Of a DNA stretch of 64,000 nt, positions 59,000 to 64,000 are shown in pieces (the first letter of the stretch is position 1; every line of letters begins with the position of its first letter). A program made the translations under genes and the position numbers. The notes below the pieces were generated by a model. The model was not told where the DNA came from, did no database searches, and worked only from the letters and a program-made list of their open reading frames with translations. The DNA is taken from contig NZ_JACTGR010000001.1 in the NCBI RefSeq assembly GCF_014489075.1, positions 310,001 to 374,000 on the forward strand, read 5' to 3'. The stretch comes from Sphingomonas sp. JC676 (GTDB lineage: Bacteria > Pseudomonadota > Alphaproteobacteria > Sphingomonadales > Sphingomonadaceae).

Positions 59000-60127
59000 T
59001 CAGCGCAGGAACGCCAGCACCCGGGACTTGGCGAACGCCGCGGTGCGCCGTTCGACGTCGCGTCGGACATTCGCCCAGAACAGGCTGTAGTCGAACACGT
59101 GATAATTGTTCCCGGGCAGGACGTACTGGCCGAAATCGGGCGGGGTCGAGCCGATCATCAGGAAGCCGCGGCCGTCGCAGCGGGCGGGCACGCGGCCGAT
59201 CTCCATCCGCGCCGTCTGGAAGCTCGCGTCCGGGATCAGCGTGCCGAGATTGGCGGAGGCGGGCGCCGAATCGTTGGGCTTGCCGGTGATCGGATTGGTG
59301 CAGATCATCGGGGTGTCGGCGCGCGGCTTGCCGGTGAAGCCGGTGGTTGCGTCGAACGTGTCGATGATCAGTGACGGATCGGCGGGCTCCGCAAAGCTCT
59401 GCCAAGAAAGGATGCAGCCGGTCTGGTCCGGGCCGGAACAGGCGGGCAGGCCCATCTTGGGCAGGTCGGCGGTGATCGAGACCGGCCAGCCGACGACATA
59501 GGCCGCGACGACTCGCTTCGCGAGCGGCGTGCCGGCGACTCGATCGACCAGCAGGCGCGAGAGGTGGAGCGCGCCCTGGCTGTGCCCGGCGAGGATGATT
59601 GGGCGGTCGCCGGCTTCCTTCAGGAACTGGTCGAACGCGGCGAGCACGTCGCGATAAGCGAAGTCGAGCGCCTGCTGCGCCTGCTTCCTGTTGGTCAGAA
59701 AGGCGCCGAATGTTGCCTGGCGATAGCGCGGTGACCAGATCGCGGCGGCGCCGTTGAACGCGCTCGCCTGGCCGCGGAGGAACAAAGCGGCGCGGTTGTT
59801 GGCATCGGCATTGTCGAGCGGGGCGTTCCAGCGATGCGTGTCGAGGAACGAGGTCGGATGGATGAAGAAGAGCGCAGCCCTGGGCTTGGCGGCGGGCGCG
59901 AAGCCGGTCGGGGTCCAAAGAGCGGGATTGTCCGCCTTGTCCGGCCGGGCGATCCACATATCGGCATGGGCATAGGCCAGGGCGTCAGGCGGCGGCAGCG
60001 ATTCGACATTGGCCGACGGCACCATGAACTGGCGCATCAACTGGATGCCATACAACCGGTACGCAAACATGGCGGCAACCGCGAGCATGATCAGAACCGC
60101 AAAGACATAGAGGAATTTCCGGGCCAA
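59000..60127 (-). CDS. DUF3089 family alpha/beta hydrolase
   Basis: The 375-residue protein begins with a membrane anchor (FLYVFAVLIMLAVAAMFAYRL) and carries DUF3089 features: ADMWIARPDKADNPALW, AALFFIHPTSFLDTHRWNAPLDN split in the usual N-terminal strand, FNGAAAIWSPRYRQATFGAF, and the nucleophile elbow IILAGHSQGALHL. It is probably a periplasmic lipase-like or esterase enzyme; substrate unknown. It starts at TTG 60127 with TGGAGATCGGGA upstream. The 148 bases before it are shared with divergent gatC. Confidence 0.86.
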   Translation of the reverse strand: MARKFLYVFAVLIMLAVAAMFAYRLYGIQLMRQFMVPSANVESLPPPDALAYAHADMWIARPDKADNPALWTPTGFAPAAKPRAALFFIHPTSFLDTHRWNAPLDNADANNRAALFLRGQASAFNGAAAIWSPRYRQATFGAFLTNRKQAQQALDFAYRDVLAAFDQFLKEAGDRPIILAGHSQGALHLSRLLVDRVAGTPLAKRVVAAYVVGWPVSITADLPKMGLPACSGPDQTGCILSWQSFAEPADPSLIIDTFDATTGFTGKPRADTPMICTNPITGKPNDSAPASANLGTLIPDASFQTARMEIGRVPARCDGRGFLMIGSTPPDFGQYVLPGNNYHVFDYSLFWANVRRDVERRTAAFAKSRVLAFLR

Positions 60128-60275
60128 TCCCGATCTCCATTGTGCAATGCAGCATAAAACCGCAATGTTGCAATCGCGTTCCCGTGGGGCACGATTGTCG
60201 ATGACGCAACCGTCTATGTCGGCGATGTACGGATTAGCGTTGCGCGCTGCGGCGGCGGGGTGCTAGCCGCGCCTC

Positions 60276-60563
60276 ATGTCCGTAGATACCGCAACCGTGA
60301 AGAAGGTGGCGAGCCTGGCGCGCATCGCGATCAGCGATAGTGATGCCGAGCGCCTCGTCCCTGAGCTCAACAACATCCTCGGCTGGATCGAGCAGCTCGG
60401 CGAGGTCGACACTTCGTCGGTCGAGCCGATGACCGCCGTCATCCCGAACACGCTCCGGCTGCGGGAAGACGTGGTGACCGAGGGCGGCCAGCGCGACGCG
60501 ATCCTGGCGAACGCACCGCAGGGCGACCATGGCTTCTTCACCGTGCCGAAGGTGGTCGAATGA
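60276..60563 (+). CDS. gatC: Asp-tRNA(Asn)/Glu-tRNA(Gln) amidotransferase subunit C
   Basis: GatC is a 95-residue clamp that holds GatA and GatB together in the enzyme that amidates mischarged Asp-tRNA(Asn) or Glu-tRNA(Gln). The protein reads [41 protein letters not shown], the typical middle, and [20 protein letters not shown] at the end. Its stop overlaps gatA by ATGA. gatB is not in the window. Confidence 0.95.
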   Translation: MSVDTATVKKVASLARIAISDSDAERLVPELNNILGWIEQLGEVDTSSVEPMTAVIPNTLRLREDVVTEGGQRDAILANAPQGDHGFFTVPKVVE

Positions 60564-62044
60564 CCGACGTCACCGATCTGGGCATCGCGGCGCTGCGCGA
60601 CGGCATTCGCGCGGGCAGTTTTTCCGCGCGCGAAGTGGCGGACGCATTCATCGTCAAGGTGAGCCGCGCCAAGGCGCTCAACGCGTTCATCGTCGAGACG
60701 CCCGACCATGCCATCGCGGCCGCCAAGGAGGCCGATGCCGCCCGCGCGGCGGGCGAGACGCTCAAGCCGCTCGCCGGCGTGCCGATCGGGATGAAGGACC
60801 TGTTCGCCACCAAGGGCGTACAGACCACTGCCGCCAGCCACATCCTGGAGGGCTTCAAGCCGGTCTATGAATCGACCGTCTCGCAGAAATTGTGGGACGC
60901 GGGCGCGGGCATGCTCGGCAAGCTCAACATGGACCAGTTCGCGATGGGCTCGTCCAACGAGACCAGCTATTTCGGTAATGTGATCTCGCCGTGGCGGCGC
61001 GGGCCGGGCGACAATGCCCCGCTGGCGCCGGGCGGCTCGTCCGGCGGCAGCTCGGCGGCGATTGCGGCGCGGATCGTGCCGGGCGCGACGGGCACCGACA
61101 CCGGTGGTTCGATCCGCCAGCCCGCCGCCTTTACCGGCATTTCGGGCATCAAGCCGACCTATGGCCGCTGCTCGCGCTGGGGCGTGGTGGCCTTTGCCTC
61201 GTCGCTCGACCAGGCCGGGCCGATGGCGCGCGACGTGCGCGATTGCGCGATCCTGCTCGAGAACATGGCGGGCTTCGATCCGAAGGATTCGACCTCGCTC
61301 GACATGGCGGTACCCAAATGGGAGCACAGCCTGTCGGGTGACCTGCGCGGCAAGAAGATCGGCATTCCCGCCGAATATCTGATGGAAGGCACGCCGCCCG
61401 AGATCGCGGCCTTGTGGCAGCAGGGTATCGACTGGGTGAAGGACGCCGGCGCCGAGATCGTCGAGGTATCGCTGCCGCACACCAAATACGCGCTGCCCGC
61501 CTATTACATCATCGCGCCGGCCGAGGCTTCATCGAACCTCGCGCGCTATGACGGCGTGCGCTACGGGCTGCGCGAGCTGGCCGAGGGCCAGAACCTGCAG
61601 GACATGTATGCCGCGACCCGCGCCGCGGGTTTCGGCGACGAAGTGAAGCGGCGCATCCTGATCGGCACCTATGTGCTTTCGGCGGGCTTTTACGACGCCT
61701 ATTACACCCAGGCGCAGAAGGTGCGGACGCTGATCGCGCGGGATTTCGAGCGCGTGTGGGACTATTGCGACCTGCTGCTGACGCCGACCGCGCCGAGCGC
61801 GGCGTTCGCGCTCGGCGAGAAGAGCGACGATCCGCTCGCAATGTATCTGAACGACGTCTTCACGGTGCCGAGCTCGCTCGCAGGGCTTCCGGCGATGTCG
61901 GTGCCGGGCGGGCTCGACAAGAGCGGGCTGCCGCTGGGCCTCCAGATCATCGGCAAGCCGTTCGACGAGCAGGGCGTGCTCAACGCCGGCCTGGCGATCG
62001 AGGAGCGTGCCAGCTTCAAGGCGCGTCCTGACGCCTGGTGGTGA
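60560..62044 (+). CDS. gatA: Asp-tRNA(Asn)/Glu-tRNA(Gln) amidotransferase subunit A
   Basis: GatA is the amidase-signature subunit that releases ammonia from glutamine. The Ser-cisSer-Lys triad is clear: Lys79 in [14 protein letters not shown], the cis-Ser in [14 protein letters not shown], and the nucleophile Ser in [14 protein letters not shown]. The 494-residue length is normal. It follows gatC with an ATGA overlap. The genes are convergent with the GT2-GtrA gene, separated by a GC hairpin without a T-run. Confidence 0.97.
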   Translation: MTDVTDLGIAALRDGIRAGSFSAREVADAFIVKVSRAKALNAFIVETPDHAIAAAKEADAARAAGETLKPLAGVPIGMKDLFATKGVQTTAASHILEGFKPVYESTVSQKLWDAGAGMLGKLNMDQFAMGSSNETSYFGNVISPWRRGPGDNAPLAPGGSSGGSSAAIAARIVPGATGTDTGGSIRQPAAFTGISGIKPTYGRCSRWGVVAFASSLDQAGPMARDVRDCAILLENMAGFDPKDSTSLDMAVPKWEHSLSGDLRGKKIGIPAEYLMEGTPPEIAALWQQGIDWVKDAGAEIVEVSLPHTKYALPAYYIIAPAEASSNLARYDGVRYGLRELAEGQNLQDMYAATRAAGFGDEVKRRILIGTYVLSAGFYDAYYTQAQKVRTLIARDFERVWDYCDLLLTPTAPSAAFALGEKSDDPLAMYLNDVFTVPSSLAGLPAMSVPGGLDKSGLPLGLQIIGKPFDEQGVLNAGLAIEERASFKARPDAWW

Positions 62045-62065
62045 GCCGGCGCTAGCGGATTTCGG

Positions 62066-62094
62066 GGAGCGCCGCGCGGGAGGCGGGGCGCTCC
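62066..62094. terminator. GC hairpin between convergent gatA and GT2 genes
   Basis: GGAGCGCC (62066-62073) pairs with GGCGCTCC (62087-62094) around a 13-base loop. There is no T-run on the plus side, so this is a weak candidate terminator. Confidence 0.4.
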
Positions 62095-62101
62095 GGCGAG
62101 C

Positions 62102-63250
62102 CTATTTCCTGTTCCAGGTGAACATCGCCGAGGCGGCGTAATTCCAGACGACGCCTACGACCGCGCCCGCGATTCCGGCTAGCCACCAGCGATAGTGCAT
62201 GTTGTAGATGAACTCGCCGACGCCGATGTTGCCGATCGCGCCGATCAGACAGACCGCGTAGAAAGTGAACAGGCCGCGCACGAACCGGGCGCCGCGCAGG
62301 CGCATGTCGCGATAGGTGAAGCTGTTGTTGAGGATATAATTGAACGTCATCGCGGTGAACACCGCGATCGACTGGCCGATGCGGAAATCGATATCGAGCA
62401 CGCGCACGATTGCGCCTAGCGTGGCGAGATGGACGAGCAGGCCGAGCCCGCCGACCGCCGCGAACATCAGCAGACGCACCGGCACGATGTGTCCGAACAT
62501 CTTCTCGAGCAGCAGCGCACCGAATTCCTGCGCCACCTTGCTGTCGAGCTTGCTCTCGCCCGCGATGCGCGAGCGGAAGGTGTAGGGTATCTCAGCGATC
62601 CTGAGCTTGCGCGGGACCGAGGCGACCATGTCGAGCAGGATCTTGAAGCCGACCATCGAGAGGTTCGGCAGCGCCTCGACGAACACTTCGCGCTTCACCG
62701 CGAAGAAGCCGCTCATCGGATCCTTCACGTCGTTCTTGAGAAGCAGGTTGGAGAGGCGCGTGGCGAGCCGACTGATCTTGACGCGCGACTCGTCCCATTC
62801 GCCGGTCGAGCCGCCTTCGGTATAGCGCGTGCCGATCGCGAGGTCGTTTCCTTCGTCGGCGATCGCGGCGTAAAGCTTCACCAGCACGGTTTCGTCATGC
62901 TGCATGTCGCCATCGATCACCGCCACGACGGGCGCGGCGCTGCTCAGCATGCCTTCGACCACCGCCGATGAAAGGCCGCGGCGGCCGACGCGCTGGATCA
63001 CGCGGATGCGCCGGTCGACCCGGGCGAGCTCGCGTACCCGATCGGATGTGCCGTCGGCCGAATCGTCGTCGACATACACGGCTTCCCAATTGAGACCCGA
63101 CAGCGCCTTGTCGAGCTTGGCAGCCAAAGGCGCGACGTTTTCGGCCTCGTTGAAAGTCGGGATGATAACCGTGAGCTGTAGCGAGGGCGTCGCGGTGGCT
63201 GCGATCAGATTACGGACGCCACCGCTCAAGAGCCCAATTTCGCCGTCCAT
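62102..63250 (-). CDS. GT2 glycosyltransferase fused to a GtrA domain
   Basis: The 382-residue protein combines two domains. Residues ~24-240 are a dolichol-phosphate-mannose-synthase-like GT2 (LTVIIPTFNEAENVAPLAAKLD, YVDDDSADGT, VIDGDMQHD, RYTEGGSTGEWDESRVKIS split, SGFFAVKREVF). From ~255 the protein is a GtrA membrane domain with four helices (LLMFAAVGGLGLLVHLATLG, FNYILNNSFTYRD). The pairing makes a polyprenyl-phosphate sugar and flips it for envelope glycan synthesis. ATG 63250 follows GGAGTATTTG. A second GT2 gene, cut by the edge, lies upstream. Confidence 0.9.
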   Translation of the reverse strand: MDGEIGLLSGGVRNLIAATATPSLQLTVIIPTFNEAENVAPLAAKLDKALSGLNWEAVYVDDDSADGTSDRVRELARVDRRIRVIQRVGRRGLSSAVVEGMLSSAAPVVAVIDGDMQHDETVLVKLYAAIADEGNDLAIGTRYTEGGSTGEWDESRVKISRLATRLSNLLLKNDVKDPMSGFFAVKREVFVEALPNLSMVGFKILLDMVASVPRKLRIAEIPYTFRSRIAGESKLDSKVAQEFGALLLEKMFGHIVPVRLLMFAAVGGLGLLVHLATLGAIVRVLDIDFRIGQSIAVFTAMTFNYILNNSFTYRDMRLRGARFVRGLFTFYAVCLIGAIGNIGVGEFIYNMHYRWWLAGIAGAVVGVVWNYAASAMFTWNRK

Positions 63251-63464
63251 CAAATACTCCTCAGATGCGCACGCCGTGCGCACTGTCCGCAACAAGCGGT
63301 AACGCCTCCTTCTTCCGGCGCCGCGGATAGCGGTCCCCATGCCGGTCGAACGAAGCGATCCTGCTAGTCGTACCCAATCAAAGCTGCAAGTTCAGGTGTC
63401 GCAACCTAGCATGGGACGGAGCCGAACCGTCGTAACCGCAATCTGCGGCGACCAGAATCGAGCC

Positions 63465-64000
63465 TCAGTCGGCCGCGACGTCCATCGCGAGGATCGGGAT
63501 GCCCAGATAGGCAAGGCGCCGCACTTCGCGGCGGCCGCGCACGACGGTGTCGAGAATCAGCCCGGTGAAGAAGCAGAGCATCGCGCCGATGCCGAGGCCG
63601 GTGATCAGCACCGCGGTGGGCAGGCGCGGGACCAGCCCGGTATGCGCGTAGGTGATCGCCAGCGGGATCGCGAGGATGATCGCGACCAGCAGCGCGAACA
63701 CGCCGATGCTGCCGAAGAACAGGATCGGCCGCTCGAGCCGGAACAGGTTGACGATCGTCCTGAGGATCCGCCAGCCGTCGCTATAGGTGGAGAGCTTCGA
63801 GGTCGAACCCTCCGGGCGCGCGGCATAGGCGGTGACCACCTCCGCCACCGGCATGCGCAGCTCGAGCGCGTGGATGCTGATCTCGGTCTCGATCTCGAAG
63901 CCCGAGGAGAGCACCGGGAAGCTCTTGACGAAGCGGCGCGAGAAGACGCGATAGCCCGACAATATGTCGCTGAAGCTGCGCCCGAACAGCCGCGCCAGCA
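63465..64000 (-). CDS. GT2 glycosyltransferase, 3' part (runs off the window)
   Basis: The frame is open through the right edge; about 178 C-terminal residues are visible. It reads SFSDILSGYRVFSRRFVKSFP, GFEIETEISIHALELRMPVAEV, AYAARPEGSTSKLSTYSDGW and two C-terminal membrane helices (LFFGSIGVFALLVAIILAI; AVLITGLGIGAMLCFFTGLI). That is the end of a DPM1-like GT2 with two transmembrane segments, as in polyisoprenyl-phosphate glycosyltransferases. It is in the same direction as the GT2-GtrA gene and 214 bases upstream of it. Confidence 0.88.
   Translation of the reverse strand, partial: LARLFGRSFSDILSGYRVFSRRFVKSFPVLSSGFEIETEISIHALELRMPVAEVVTAYAARPEGSTSKLSTYSDGWRILRTIVNLFRLERPILFFGSIGVFALLVAIILAIPLAITYAHTGLVPRLPTAVLITGLGIGAMLCFFTGLILDTVVRGRREVRRLAYLGIPILAMDVAAD

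Overview
The window reads as a stretch of core chromosome from a high-GC alphaproteobacterium of the Sphingomonas group. The reasons are: tightly packed GC-rich genes with many ATGA, GTGA or TTGA overlaps; the neighbourhoods aroK-aroB, TTG-started secreted protein-xerD-accA and pyrB-pyrX; PEPxxWA-type CTERM proteins; Flp pilins; a TonB-dependent receptor; and CTTGT-core paired hairpin repeats. I see no prophage, insertion sequence, CRISPR array or rRNA operon. One tRNA gene is present (Arg, anticodon CCT).

Layout. 1-5.2 kb: CvpA end, NifU-like protein, KefB-type antiporter, DgkA and a DUF423 protein, then a Tat-lipoprotein tyrosinase coupled to a small lipoprotein. 5.2-14 kb: secreted M1 peptidase, TonB-like protein, aroB/aroK, xerD, accA and a HAD phosphatase. 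14-20.5 kb: four Flp pilins on the minus strand, mutT, a methyltransferase divergent from comF, grxC-nitrilase-DUF1178, tRNA-Arg, a paired-hairpin repeat and a PEP-CTERM protein. 20.7-26.3 kb: carbonic anhydrase-SulP transporter, an OmpR/EnvZ-type pair and a Tat-exported haloperoxidase-like hydrolase. 26.6-34 kb: a TetR regulator, a promoter carrying two near-identical operators, an unknown 139-aa protein and a complete RND efflux system. 34-39.6 kb: SWIB protein, lipoprotein, leuA behind a Leu/Ile leader peptide and hairpin, DUF2975-HTH pair and a pterin operon (folE-SDR-folB). 39.8-49 kb: TonB-dependent receptor, TMEM175 channel, VOC protein, ilvB-ilvN-ilvC, miaA and serB. 49-53 kb: two SPOR-domain proteins flanking a ParA and a putative DNA-binding protein. 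53-64 kb: small hypothetical genes, pyrB with an inactive dihydroorotase-like partner, OmpA-like EF-hand protein, second PEP-CTERM protein, ruvX, DUF3089 hydrolase, gatCA and two GT2 glycosyltransferases (one fused to GtrA, one cut by the window edge).

The genes group into working units: branched-chain amino acid synthesis (ilvBNC and leuA), pyrimidine and pterin synthesis, bicarbonate handling (SulP plus carbonic anhydrase), a regulated drug-efflux operon, surface and envelope functions (Flp pili, OmpA, SPOR, PEP-CTERM, GtrA), and Asn/Gln-tRNA amidation (gatCA). The least explained pieces are the tyrosinase/lipoprotein pair, the ParA/DNA-binding/SPOR operon, the unknown first gene of the efflux operon and several regulatory DNA elements. 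All functions are assigned from sequence reading only; no database search was run.
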